Program-made: the position numbers and the translations under genes | The notes under the pieces: model-generated | Databases searched by the model: none | What the model saw: the letters and a program-made list of their open reading frames with translations, nothing else | Told to the model about the DNA's origin: nothing | Shown here: positions 13,937-22,120 of the stretch, in pieces | How the letters are laid out: each line of letters begins with the position of its first letter | Numbering within the stretch: position 1 is the first letter of the stretch | Origin: an uncultured Oscillospiraceae bacterium | GTDB lineage: Bacteria; Bacillota; Clostridia; Oscillospirales; Oscillospiraceae | Length of the DNA: 64,000 nucleotides | Direction: 5' to 3' | Assembly (NCBI GenBank): GCA_910585265.1 | Contig: CAJUCA010000008.1 | Span: 13,730 to 77,729, forward strand

Positions 13937-13984
13937 TTGACAGCTATTACGGTTAGTGATATATTTATTACAGTAACCGTAATA
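13937..13984 (+). promoter_or_regulatory. PadR operon promoter and inverted-repeat operator
   Basis: TTGACA (13937-13942), 17 bp and TATATT (13960-13965) form a near-consensus promoter. ATTACGGTTA (13947-13956) and its exact complement (13975-13984) flank the -10 box. A PadR regulator is encoded next, so this is the likely autoregulatory site. Confidence 0.8.
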
Positions 13985-14002
13985 AGAAGGGGGGAGACGC
14001 CC

Positions 14003-14383
14003 ATGCGGGATAACGCCAAGGGCGGCGCGCTCACCGAGGTGACGTTTTTCATCCTGCTGGCCCTGCACCAGCCCCGCCACGGCTACGCCGTCATGCAGTT
14101 CGTGGAGGAGCGGACGGGCGGGCGGCTGGCCCTGGGAGCGGGGACGCTGTACGGCGCGCTGAACGCCCTCCAGGAGAAGGGCTGGATCGCCCCCTGGGGC
14201 GGGGACGCAGGCCGGAAAAAGGAGTTCCTCATCACCGGCCGGGGCCGGGAGGCGGCGTCCGGCGAGCTGGCGCGGCTCCGGGAATTGACCGAAACCGCGG
14301 AGGATATCATAGGAGGCGAGACTGAATGGAAAAGCGGTACCGTTACTTCTGGACCCTGCTGGCGGCCCAGTCCCGCTGGCTGA
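14003..14383 (+). CDS. PadR-family transcriptional regulator
   Basis: A 126-residue winged-helix repressor. The PadR core is clear at residues 8-85: VTFFILLALHQPRHGYAVMQ, then LGAGTLYGALNALQEKGWI and a KKEFLITGRG turn. The last 25 residues read into the next gene, which it overlaps by 58 bp, so they may be unstructured. The ATG at 14003 has GGGGGAG upstream; the frame is open further upstream but crosses the promoter. PadR/DUF2812 pairs are common in Clostridia, where the regulator represses its own operon. Confidence 0.92.
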   Translation: MRDNAKGGALTEVTFFILLALHQPRHGYAVMQFVEERTGGRLALGAGTLYGALNALQEKGWIAPWGGDAGRKKEFLITGRGREAASGELARLRELTETAEDIIGGETEWKSGTVTSGPCWRPSPAG

Positions 14384-14910
14384 ACAAGATGGCGGACCGG
14401 GGCCTGCGCCTGTCCCGGACGGAAAAGCTGCTGTACGAGTTCCAGCCCTGCGCCCCGGGCCAATACCGCTACTGCGTGGAGTTCGTGGCCCACCTGTCCC
14501 GGGAAAAGGCGGAGGACTACGCCCGCTTCCTGGAGGACTGCGGCTATCGGACGTGGTTCAAAAACGCCAACCTGAACTGGAACGTGGGCAAGGTGGTGGG
14601 CCGCCCCTGGGCGGAGCCGGGGGGCCGTCTGGCCTCCAACGCCACCACCTACAACCGGGAGCTGCTCATCGTGGAGAAGGAGAACGACGGCAAGCCCTTC
14701 CGGCTCCACACCGCCCTGGAGGATCAGATCCGCTATCGGAAGGCCCAGCGCAGGCCCGCCCTGTTCCTGCTGGCGGTGATGACTCCCCTGGCCGCGCTGA
14801 CCCGCTCCTGGCCGGCGGCCCTGTTCGCCGCGCTGGCGTTGGCGGTCCTGATCCGGCATCAGCTCGCCCTGGCGGGGCTGAAAAAGCAGGGCGGCATCTC
14901 CGAGGATTGA
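14326..14910 (+). CDS. DUF2812 membrane protein
   Basis: A 194-residue protein with a soluble N-terminal domain (about 1-140) holding the DUF2812 pattern: a YWTLLAAQ-like opening, WLNKMADRGLRL, then YRYCVEF and an EDCGYRTWFKNANLNWNV stretch. Two hydrophobic helices (about 145-182) follow. The function is unknown, but the family is nearly always encoded beside a PadR regulator, as here. An AGGAGG sits 9 bp before the ATG. Confidence 0.85.
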   Translation: MEKRYRYFWTLLAAQSRWLNKMADRGLRLSRTEKLLYEFQPCAPGQYRYCVEFVAHLSREKAEDYARFLEDCGYRTWFKNANLNWNVGKVVGRPWAEPGGRLASNATTYNRELLIVEKENDGKPFRLHTALEDQIRYRKAQRRPALFLLAVMTPLAALTRSWPAALFAALALAVLIRHQLALAGLKKQGGISED

Positions 14911-14923
14911 CAGGAGGGATACC

Positions 14924-15481
14924 ATGTCCTATGAGATCAACATCCTCTGTGTGGGCCAGACGGCACCCATAGACTGCCGCCCCGCAGGCTTCGAGCTGAA
15001 AAACGAGGTGGAGGATGAGGTGCTGGCGGCGCGGTACGCGGACATATGGCCCGTCTTTTCCAGCACGGCGGGGATTCTGTACACCGCGGGGAAGGAGTGG
15101 GACTGCGGCGGCATGTGGGGTGCCTTCCCCCTATGCGACTCGGATTTTGAGCATCCAGTCCCCCAGGACGCCCTGCCCAGCTTTCTCCCGGAGGGGGTGG
15201 CAGACCGCCTCACCCCGCTGCTCATTCACCCCCAGTACCTGCCGGGGCTGGAGAACGTCGTCCAGCGGCTGGTGAAGGCCTCCCCCCGAAAGACCATCCT
15301 GTTCCAGACCCGGTACCAGGGCGGCGACTGGGAGCTGTTTTTCGGGACCATGACAGTGGACGCCTTTCTCCAGCGGATGCGGGAGGGACAGCTGCTGTTC
15401 AATGTCTGCTACCTGGTGACGGAGCCCGATGAAGCTGCCAGCGGAATGGCCCGGCAGCCGGAGGACGGCGCGCCGGCCTGA
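14924..15481 (+). CDS. Hypothetical soluble protein
   Basis: A 185-residue acidic protein with no signal peptide or membrane helix. It is the last gene of the PadR unit, 13 bp after DUF2812, with a CAGGAGGG ribosome binding site. The segment RKTILFQTRYQGGDWELFFG followed by LLFNVCYLV looks like a beta-rich core. I do not recognise a family with confidence. Confidence 0.75.
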   Translation: MSYEINILCVGQTAPIDCRPAGFELKNEVEDEVLAARYADIWPVFSSTAGILYTAGKEWDCGGMWGAFPLCDSDFEHPVPQDALPSFLPEGVADRLTPLLIHPQYLPGLENVVQRLVKASPRKTILFQTRYQGGDWELFFGTMTVDAFLQRMREGQLLFNVCYLVTEPDEAASGMARQPEDGAPA

Positions 15482-15489
15482 CAATCATC

Positions 15490-15552
15490 TTGACAATCGC
15501 AGAAAACTGTCAACACATTTCCCTTGCCTCCCCGCGCGAAACCCAGTATAAT
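15490..15552 (+). promoter_or_regulatory. TetR gene promoter with upstream inverted repeat
   Basis: TTGCCT (15524-15529), 17 bp and TATAAT (15547-15552) are the likely promoter. TTGACA (15490-15495) and TGTCAA (15508-15513) form an inverted repeat just upstream and may be a regulator site. Confidence 0.65.
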
Positions 15553-15585
15553 GTTTTTCAATACCTTGGGGAGGATCGACATAAA

Positions 15586-16146
15586 ATGCCTAAATCTACC
15601 AAAAACCAGATCATGAACGCCCTGGCGGAGCTGCTCCAGACCAAGCGTCTGGACGACATCACCGTCACCGAGCTGGTGGAGCAGTGCGGCCTTTCCCGGC
15701 AGGCCTTCTATTACCACTTCTCCGACCTGTACGGCGTGGTGGACTACGGCATCCAGCAGCTGCTGGACGGCCTGGGCGTCGCCAACCCGGAGCAGTGGCG
15801 GGAGCCGCTGGAGCGGACGCTCACCCTGCTGCGGGAGAACCGGACGCTGGTGCTGAACGTATACCGGGCCTACGAGCGCAGCTATGTGGAGCGTCATGTG
15901 CGCCGGTGGGCCATGCCCCTGGTGGAGGCCCGCACCCGGCTGGCCGCCCAGCGGTACGCCGTGACGGAGGATCAGGTGGGCTTCATGAGCGAAATGCTGA
16001 CCCAGGGCCTGGCCAGCATCGTGCTGAGCTGGGTGGATCGGGGTATGCCCTCCAGCGTCATCCAGCGGCTGGACGACTTCGACATCCTGGTGGGCGGCGC
16101 GCTGGACTACGCCATGGAGCGTCTGGCCCAGAAAAACGGCAAATAA
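15586..16146 (+). CDS. TetR/AcrR-family regulator, DhaS-like
   Basis: A 186-residue regulator. The N-terminal helix-turn-helix is clear: TKNQIMNALAELLQ, then ITVTELVEQCGLSRQAFYYHF (about residues 19-40). The C-terminal ligand domain resembles the group that includes the dihydroxyacetone-kinase regulator DhaS, where it is poorly conserved. The ATG at 15586 lies 34 bp after the -10 box and follows GGGGAGG. No dha genes are adjacent, so the target is unknown; autoregulation through the inverted repeat upstream is possible. Confidence 0.9.
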   Translation: MPKSTKNQIMNALAELLQTKRLDDITVTELVEQCGLSRQAFYYHFSDLYGVVDYGIQQLLDGLGVANPEQWREPLERTLTLLRENRTLVLNVYRAYERSYVERHVRRWAMPLVEARTRLAAQRYAVTEDQVGFMSEMLTQGLASIVLSWVDRGMPSSVIQRLDDFDILVGGALDYAMERLAQKNGK

Positions 16147-16178
16147 CGGTGGAATCCTACGATATTTTACAGCGTTCC

Positions 16179-16211
16179 CGGCCCTGTCAGCTTTTTGACA
16201 GGGCCGCTTTT
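16179..16211 (+). terminator. Rho-independent terminator
   Basis: CGGCCCTGTCA and its complement enclose a 6-nt loop and are followed by CTTTTT. Confidence 0.9.
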
Positions 16212-16297
16212 TCTGTCTATGGCGTCCGGCCCGGGCCGGGAGTATCATTGCGCTGAACCAAACGGGGCACACCCCCGGCAGAAAGGACGCAGGAGCA

Positions 16298-17656
16298 ATG
16301 AGTATGATGAACAGCGTGAAACGGACGGGCTTCCGGGCAATGTACAGCTATCTGGACAAGGACCCGGACGCCAATATTCCCCGCCTGATGGACTGGGTGG
16401 ACCGCTTCGCCGGGGACGGGCCCAACAGCTTCCCCGGCCAGCGGGCCGCCTTCCGCCAGGTGATCGAGAACCCGGACAACAACTGGTACCGGCTGCTCCG
16501 CAGTCTGTGGACGGACGTGGACGGTGGGGTGCGCAAGACCTTCTTCGAGAACTTTATGCTCAACGGCAACCTCATCGGCTGGCCCATCCAGGAGGAGGCC
16601 CGGGAGCGGTACGGCTGCAATATCCCCTGGGCCATCCTGCTGGACCCCACCTCCGCCTGCAACCTCCACTGCACCGGCTGCTGGGCGGCGGAGTACGGGA
16701 ACAAGCTGAACCTCACCTTCGATGAGATCGACGGCATCATCACCCAGGGCAAGCAGCTGGGCGTGTACATCTACATCTACACGGGGGGCGAGCCCCTGGT
16801 GCGCAGGGACGATCTCATCGCCCTGTGCAACAAGCACAGCGACTGCCAGTTCCTGTGCTTCACCAACGCCACCCTTATCGACGAGGACTTCGCCGACCAG
16901 ATGCTCCGGGTGAAGAACTTCATCCCCGCCATCAGCGTGGAGGGCTTTGAGGAGGCCACCGACAGCCGCCGGGGGGACGGCGTGTTCCAGAAGGTGCGCC
17001 GGGCCATGGAGCTGCTGAAGGCCAAAAAGCTCCCCTTCGGCACCTCCTGCTGCTACACCAGCGCGAACCTGGACTCCATCAGCTCGGAGGAGTTTGTGGA
17101 CAAGCTGGTGGACTGGGGGGCCAAATTCGCCTGGTACTTCCACTATATGCCCGTGGGCAACGACGCCGCCCCGGAGCTGCTGCCCTCCCCGGCCCAGCGG
17201 GAAACCATGTATGACCGCATCCGGGCCTACCGCAAGACCAAGCCCCTGTTCCTCATCGACTTCCAGAATGACGGGGAGTACGTGGGGGGCTGTATCGCCG
17301 GGGGCCGCCGCTACCTCCACATCAACGCCAACGGGGACGTGGACCCCTGCGTGTTCGTCCACTACTCCGATTCCAATATCCGGGAGAAGTCCCTGCTGGA
17401 CTGCCTGCGCTCCCCCATGTTCATGGCCTACCACGACGGACAGCCCTTCCACCAGAACCACCTGAAGCCCTGCCCCATGCTGGAGAACCCGGAGAAGCTG
17501 CCGGAGATGGTGGCCCGGGCCGGGGCCAAATCCACCGACCTCCAGTCCCCGGAGAGCGCGGAGCACCTGTGCGCCAAGTGCGGCGGCTACGCCGGGGCCT
17601 GGGACGGCACGGCGGAGCGTCTCTGGGCCTGCGGGCCGCACGGCCGGACGGGCTGA
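16298..17656 (+). CDS. Radical SAM protein with SPASM-like C-terminus
   Basis: A 452-residue enzyme. The radical SAM cluster motif CNLHCTGC lies near residue 123, following the ILLDPTSA strand, with a TGGEPLVR SAM-binding motif about 40 residues later. The C-terminal third carries additional cysteines (VDPCVFVHY, KPCPMLEN, CAKCGGY) in a spacing that suggests at least one auxiliary Fe-S cluster, as in SPASM-type proteins. The substrate is not evident and no peptide precursor gene is seen nearby. The ATG follows GAAAGGACGCAGGAG. It ends at a long hairpin that precedes the ABC transporter operon. Confidence 0.9.
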   Translation: MSMMNSVKRTGFRAMYSYLDKDPDANIPRLMDWVDRFAGDGPNSFPGQRAAFRQVIENPDNNWYRLLRSLWTDVDGGVRKTFFENFMLNGNLIGWPIQEEARERYGCNIPWAILLDPTSACNLHCTGCWAAEYGNKLNLTFDEIDGIITQGKQLGVYIYIYTGGEPLVRRDDLIALCNKHSDCQFLCFTNATLIDEDFADQMLRVKNFIPAISVEGFEEATDSRRGDGVFQKVRRAMELLKAKKLPFGTSCCYTSANLDSISSEEFVDKLVDWGAKFAWYFHYMPVGNDAAPELLPSPAQRETMYDRIRAYRKTKPLFLIDFQNDGEYVGGCIAGGRRYLHINANGDVDPCVFVHYSDSNIREKSLLDCLRSPMFMAYHDGQPFHQNHLKPCPMLENPEKLPEMVARAGAKSTDLQSPESAEHLCAKCGGYAGAWDGTAERLWACGPHGRTG

Positions 17657-17664
17657 CAAGGACA

Positions 17665-17713
17665 ATACCGGGCCGAAATTGCCTCTTGCAATTTCGGCCC
17701 GGTATGTTACAAT
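17665..17713 (+). promoter_or_regulatory. 18-bp perfect inverted repeat overlapping the ABC operon promoter
   Basis: The arms 17665-17682 and 17688-17705 are exact complements with a CTCTT loop. No T-run follows. TTGCAA (17686-17691) inside the right arm, 16 bp and TACAAT (17708-17713) form a plausible promoter, so the DNA could act both as RNA terminator and as operator. Confidence 0.65.
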
Positions 17714-17771
17714 GTCCATGACAACTGAATACCAACAGTTGCGAGAAACGCAGTAGAAAGGAAGAAGCAAA

Positions 17772-19355
17772 ATGCCCAAGCTCAAGAAACGGGCCCTTTT
17801 GCTGCTGGTCGTGCTGGCCATGCTTCCGGCTTCACTGTACGGGTGTACAGGAGGCACGGAGCCCACCCCCCCGGGGGCGAGCGAGAGCGGGAGCCAGCCG
17901 TCCGCTGCACAAACGGGCGAGTTACCCCCCAACGGGAACTCAGTCACGGTAGGTATCGCACAGGATTTGGACGACCTCGATCCCCAGCTGGCCAAAACCG
18001 CCGGCATCCGCGAGGTTTTGTTCAACATCTTCGAGGGACTGGTGAAGGCCAGCCCCGACGGCTCGGTGATCCCGGCCGTCGCCAGTGACTACGAGCTCTC
18101 CAAGGACGGCACCACGTACACCTTCACCCTGCGGGAGGGCGTCACGTTCCACAACGGGAACCCGGTCACAGCCGAGGATGTGGTCTATTCCCTGGAACGC
18201 TGCGCCGGATCGGAGAACGAAGGAACGCCTCTGGTCTCGGCGTTTTCCAATGTCTCCAGCATCCAGGCCCCGGACGGCGGCCATGTGGTGATCACCCTGG
18301 CCCAGCCCAGCCTGGAGTTCCTCAACGCCCTGACCGCCCCCATCATCCCCAAGGACTCCGGCCCCACCATCGCCAAGGAGCTCGTCGGCACCGGGCCCTT
18401 CCGGTTCGTCTCCTACGCCCCCCAGGACAGCCTGGTGATGGAGAAATATGACGGCTACTGGAACCAGGACAAGGCCGCCAGGCTGGACAAGGTGACATTT
18501 AAGATCATCGCGGACACCAACGCCCTGGTCATCGGCCTGAAGGGGGAGACGCTGGACATGGTGATCCACCTGCCCAACACCCTGGAGGCAGAGGTGAAGG
18601 ACCAGTTCACCGTCTACCAGGACACCATGAAGCTGGTGCAGGCCCTGTATCTGAACAACGCCGTCAAGCCCTTCGACAACGAGCTGGTCCGGCAGGCCAT
18701 GTACTACGCCATCGACGTGGAGGCGGTCATCGACTTCGTGTGCGACGGCGCGGGGGTAGCCACCGGAACCAGTATGTACCCCGCCAACGAGAAATACTTC
18801 CTGCCCGGGCTGGCGGAAAACTACGCCCAGGACGTGGACAAGGCCAAGGAACTGCTGGCTCAGGCGGGCTATCCCGACGGCTTCTCCATGAAGATCACCG
18901 TCCCCTCCAACTACAAGCAGCACGTGGACACCGGGCTTGTGCTGGCGGAGCAGCTCAAGGCGGTGGGCATCACCGCCGAGGTGGAGCAGGTGGAGTGGAG
19001 CGCGTGGGTGTCCGACGTGTACCGGGGCCGCCAGTACGAGGCCACGGTGAGCGGCATCGCCGCCGACGACATGACGGCCCGGGAGATGCTGGTGCGGTAC
19101 ATGACGGAGGACCGGAAGAACTTCATCGCCTTCTCCGACCCGGAGTATGACGAGGTGCTGGCCAAGGCCCTGTCCTCCATCGACGGGGAGGAGCAGACCG
19201 CCCTGTACCAGCGGGCGGAGGAGATCCTCAACGAGCGGGCCGCCAGCCTGTGGCTTCAGGATATGTGCGATCTGGTGGTGATGAACCCGGCCCTGGACGG
19301 CTTCACCTTCTACAGCACCTACGTGCTGGATATGTCCACCATCGGGTATCGGTAA
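17772..19355 (+). CDS. ABC transporter substrate-binding lipoprotein, peptide/nickel (family 5)
   Basis: A 527-residue lipoprotein. The signal peptide ends in the lipobox LYGC (Cys25), followed by a Ser/Pro/Gly-rich linker. The mature protein has the family-5 layout: DLDDLDPQLAKT near the start, LREGVTFHNGNPVTAEDVVYSL near 118, VGTGPFRFVSY near 207, and the usual C-terminal lobe. Members bind oligopeptides, dipeptides, nickel chelates or glutathione; the ligand cannot be told from sequence. It is the first gene of a five-gene operon with two permeases and two ATPases. The GAAAGGAAGAAG ribosome binding site supports the start. Confidence 0.93.
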   Translation: MPKLKKRALLLLVVLAMLPASLYGCTGGTEPTPPGASESGSQPSAAQTGELPPNGNSVTVGIAQDLDDLDPQLAKTAGIREVLFNIFEGLVKASPDGSVIPAVASDYELSKDGTTYTFTLREGVTFHNGNPVTAEDVVYSLERCAGSENEGTPLVSAFSNVSSIQAPDGGHVVITLAQPSLEFLNALTAPIIPKDSGPTIAKELVGTGPFRFVSYAPQDSLVMEKYDGYWNQDKAARLDKVTFKIIADTNALVIGLKGETLDMVIHLPNTLEAEVKDQFTVYQDTMKLVQALYLNNAVKPFDNELVRQAMYYAIDVEAVIDFVCDGAGVATGTSMYPANEKYFLPGLAENYAQDVDKAKELLAQAGYPDGFSMKITVPSNYKQHVDTGLVLAEQLKAVGITAEVEQVEWSAWVSDVYRGRQYEATVSGIAADDMTAREMLVRYMTEDRKNFIAFSDPEYDEVLAKALSSIDGEEQTALYQRAEEILNERAASLWLQDMCDLVVMNPALDGFTFYSTYVLDMSTIGYR

Positions 19356-19359
19356 GTGG

Positions 19360-19488
19360 AAAGCCTTCCCCCTGGAAGGGAGAAGGTGCCGCCCGTGAAG
19401 CGGGCGGCGGATGAGGGGCTGCGGAACGCTGCTTCCCCGTCTCTCATCCGCCCCTCCGGGGCACCTTCCCTCCCATGGGGGAAGGCTT
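19360..19488. repeat. Long imperfect palindromic element inside the ABC operon
   Basis: The sequence begins AAAGCCTTCCCCC and ends GGGGGAAGGCTTT, and inner segments also pair (AAGGTGCCGCCC with GGGGCACCTT, GGATGAG with CTCATCC). Together they make a hairpin of about 129 nt that fills the gap between the lipoprotein and the first permease. It looks like a miniature mobile or REP-type repeat. Confidence 0.7.
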
Positions 19489-19513
19489 TTGTAAGGAAAG
19501 GAGGACTTCTCCC

Positions 19514-20497
19514 ATGGGAAAAGCCTTGCTCAAGCGGCTGGCCCCGCTCGCTGCCACGGGAAAAGCCTTGCTCAAGCGGCTGGCCCTGCTCGCTGCCACC
19601 CTCCTGCTGGTGAGCGTGCTGGCCTTCACCGCCTTCTCCGTCATCCCCGGCGACCCCACCCAGTCGGTGCTGGGCATGGAGGCCACCGAGGAGCAGATCG
19701 CCACCTTCCGGGCGCGCCACGGCCTGGACCTGCCCCCGTGGGAGCGGTACGGGAGCTGGCTGTCCGCCTTTGTCCGGGGGGACTTCGGCCAGTCCTTTCA
19801 ATTTGACTCGCCTGTGGCGGAGCTGGTGCTCACCCGCGCCCAGGTGACGCTGATGCTGGCGGCGGTGTCCTTCGCCCTGATCTTAGCCATCTCCCTGCCC
19901 CTGGGCCTCCTCGCCGCCCGCCGTCCCGGGGGGATTGTGGACCGGGCGGTGACGGTGCTGACCCAGATCACCATGTCGGTGCCCAACTTCATCATGGGCA
20001 TCGGGCTGATGTTCCTGTTCGCCCTGGTGCTGAACTGGTTCCGGCCCGAATACGTCTCCCTGGAGCAGGGCCTGGGGCCCCATCTGGCCTTTCTGGTGTA
20101 CCCCGCCCTGGCCATCGCCCTGCCCAAGAGCGCGATGACGGTGAAGCTCCTCCGGGGCTCCATTTTAGGGGAGCTGGACCAGGATTACATCCGCACCGCC
20201 TACAGCAAGGGGAACAGCCGGGGCTCGGTCCTGCGGCGGCACGTGCTGCGCAACGCCATGATCCCGGTGGTGACCTTCCTGGCCATGGCCATCGGGGACA
20301 TCATGGCAGGCTCCATCGTGGTGGAGCAGGTGTTCAGCATACCCGGCCTGGGCCGCATCCTCATCTCGTCCATCGGCAACCGGGACTATCCGGTGGTGCA
20401 GGCCATTGTGGTGCTGCTGGCGGCGGCGGTGGTGGGCTGTAATTTCCTGGCGGATCTCCTCTACCGGGTGATGGACCCCAGGATCGACGGGAGGTAG
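19514..20497 (+). CDS. ABC transporter permease, DppB type
   Basis: A 327-residue six-helix permease. It has the DppB/OppB hallmarks: an N-terminal helix, a large first periplasmic loop (FSVIPGDPTQ, LGLDLPPWERYG-like region) and the inner-membrane ATPase contact loop near residue 230 (RTAYSKGNSRGSVLRRHVLRNA). The ATG at 19514 follows AAAGGAGGA by 8 bp. The first 30 residues hold an exact tandem repeat at protein level (GKALLKRLAPLAAT, then GKALLKRLALLAAT) that lengthens the cytoplasmic tail. It works with the permease at 20502. Confidence 0.93.
   Translation: MGKALLKRLAPLAATGKALLKRLALLAATLLLVSVLAFTAFSVIPGDPTQSVLGMEATEEQIATFRARHGLDLPPWERYGSWLSAFVRGDFGQSFQFDSPVAELVLTRAQVTLMLAAVSFALILAISLPLGLLAARRPGGIVDRAVTVLTQITMSVPNFIMGIGLMFLFALVLNWFRPEYVSLEQGLGPHLAFLVYPALAIALPKSAMTVKLLRGSILGELDQDYIRTAYSKGNSRGSVLRRHVLRNAMIPVVTFLAMAIGDIMAGSIVVEQVFSIPGLGRILISSIGNRDYPVVQAIVVLLAAAVVGCNFLADLLYRVMDPRIDGR
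19516..19599. repeat. 42-bp tandem duplication at the permease 5' end
   Basis: 19516-19557 and 19558-19599 differ at one position only. The duplication is a multiple of three and stays in frame. Confidence 0.93.
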
Positions 20498-20501
20498 CGG
20501 C

Positions 20502-21311
20502 ATGAAAAAAAGAAGCTGGTATCTCACCCTGGGCGGCATTCTCACCGCCTGTATGCTGGCCTTCACCGTCACCGGGCTGTTCTGGACGCCCTACGTCCCC
20601 TCCGCCATGGACAAGGCCGCCCGGGGCATAGGCCCCACCCCGGCCCACCCCTTCGGCTGCGACTCCATGGGCCGGGACGTCCTCTCCCGCACCCTGGAGG
20701 GGGCGGGCTCCACCCTCACCATCGCCCTGGCGGTGCTGGCGGTGGGGGCGGTGTGCGGGCTGGTGATCGGCGCGCTGTGCGGCTACTACGGCGGCATGGC
20801 GGACGCCCTCGTCATGCGCCTGTGCGACGCGGTGGCGGCCTTCCCCAGCGTCCTGCTGGCGTTGGTGGTGCTGGCCCTCACCGGGCCGGGGAAATATAAC
20901 GTTATCGGGGCCTTGGGGGTGCTGTTCATCCCCAGCTTCGCCCGCCTGGTGCGGGGGGAGTTCCTGAAATACCGGGACCGGGACTTCGTCCAGGCCGCCA
21001 AGCTCATGGGGGTGCCCGACCCGCGGATTATCTTTGTCCACATACTGCCCAACCTCTGGCCCACCCTGCTGTCCGGGCTGACCATCGGCTTCAACAACGC
21101 GGTGCTGGCGGAGGCGTCCATGAGCTATCTGGGCATCGGCGTAAATGCCGCGGAGCCGAGCCTGGGCTATCTGCTGAAGGACGGCCAGGGGGTGCTGTTC
21201 ACCCTGCCCTGGTGCGCCGTTTTCCCGGGGCTGGCGGCCATTCTGCTCATATTAGGCGTGAGCCTGCTGGGCGAGGGAATCCGGGAGCGGATGGGAGGGA
21301 CGGCGTTATGA
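20502..21311 (+). CDS. ABC transporter permease, DppC type
   Basis: A 269-residue permease. It starts with one helix followed by the DppC marker HPFGCDSMGRDVLSRTLEG (near residue 45) and ends with the standard five-helix core. The ATPase contact loop is RDFVQAAKLMGVPDPRIIFVHILPN near residue 162. It begins 4 bp after the first permease stop and overlaps the first ATPase by 4 bp, so the operon is translationally coupled. Confidence 0.94.
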   Translation: MKKRSWYLTLGGILTACMLAFTVTGLFWTPYVPSAMDKAARGIGPTPAHPFGCDSMGRDVLSRTLEGAGSTLTIALAVLAVGAVCGLVIGALCGYYGGMADALVMRLCDAVAAFPSVLLALVVLALTGPGKYNVIGALGVLFIPSFARLVRGEFLKYRDRDFVQAAKLMGVPDPRIIFVHILPNLWPTLLSGLTIGFNNAVLAEASMSYLGIGVNAAEPSLGYLLKDGQGVLFTLPWCAVFPGLAAILLILGVSLLGEGIRERMGGTAL

Positions 21312-22120
21312 TGCTGGACGTGCGGAACCTATCGGTGGTGTTCACTGACAGGTGGGAACCCTTTACAGCGGTGGACCAATTTTCCCTCCAGATGGACCGG
21401 GGGGAGATCGTGGGCATTGTGGGCGAGTCCGGCTCGGGCAAGTCCATGACCGCCCACGCCCTCATGGGGCTGGTGCCCCGGAGCCGGGCGGCGGTGACGG
21501 GCGAGGCCCTCTTTGAGGGGACGGATCTCCTCCCCCTGCCCCGGGAGGAGCTGCGGCAGTACCAGGGCCGGGATCTGTCCATCATCTTCCAGGAGCCCAT
21601 GACCAGCCTGAACCCCACCATGCGGATCGGGAAGCAGGTGGAGGAGGCCCTGCGGATTCACGAAAAAGCCATGTCCGCCGGGGAGCGCAAAGCCAAAGCC
21701 CTTGACGCCATGGCGTTGGCGGGCCTGCCCGGCCCCGGGGAGCTGTACCGGCAGTACCCCCACCAGCTGTCCGGCGGGATGCGCCAGCGGGTGATGATCG
21801 CCGCCGCGCTGGTGCTGCGCCCCCGTCTGCTCATCGCGGACGAGCCCACCACCGCGCTGGATGTGACCATCCAGGCCCAGATCCTGGACACGCTGAAGGC
21901 CATCAACCGGCGGGAGGGCACCGCCATCCTGTTCATCTCCCACGACCTGGGGGTGGTGAAGGCCCTGTGCGGCCGGGTGGTGGTGATGAAGCGGGGGAGG
22001 ATCGTGGAGTCCGGCCCGGCGGAGGAGCTGTTCTACCACCCCAGGGAGGACTACACCAAGCTGCTGATCGCCTCCCGCCCAAGCCGGAAAAAGCTGAGAG
22101 GGGGCGGTTTGGATGGCTGA
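21308..22120 (+). CDS. ABC transporter ATPase, DppD type
   Basis: A 270-residue ATP-binding subunit. Walker A GESGSGKS (about 39-46), signature LSGGMRQRV (about 156), Walker B LLIADEPTTALD and the switch His in FISHDLG are complete. The C-terminal extension is short, without the usual Fe-S Cys cluster of some DppD proteins. The ATG at 21308 overlaps the permease stop (ATGA); a longer frame inside the permease gene is rejected. Confidence 0.94.
   Translation: MMLDVRNLSVVFTDRWEPFTAVDQFSLQMDRGEIVGIVGESGSGKSMTAHALMGLVPRSRAAVTGEALFEGTDLLPLPREELRQYQGRDLSIIFQEPMTSLNPTMRIGKQVEEALRIHEKAMSAGERKAKALDAMALAGLPGPGELYRQYPHQLSGGMRQRVMIAAALVLRPRLLIADEPTTALDVTIQAQILDTLKAINRREGTAILFISHDLGVVKALCGRVVVMKRGRIVESGPAEELFYHPREDYTKLLIASRPSRKKLRGGGLDG

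Noticed and set aside
13292..14002. In-frame extension upstream of the PadR gene
   Set aside because: It crosses the TSUP genes on the other strand and the PadR promoter; the ATG at 14003 has a good ribosome binding site and begins the conserved PadR domain.
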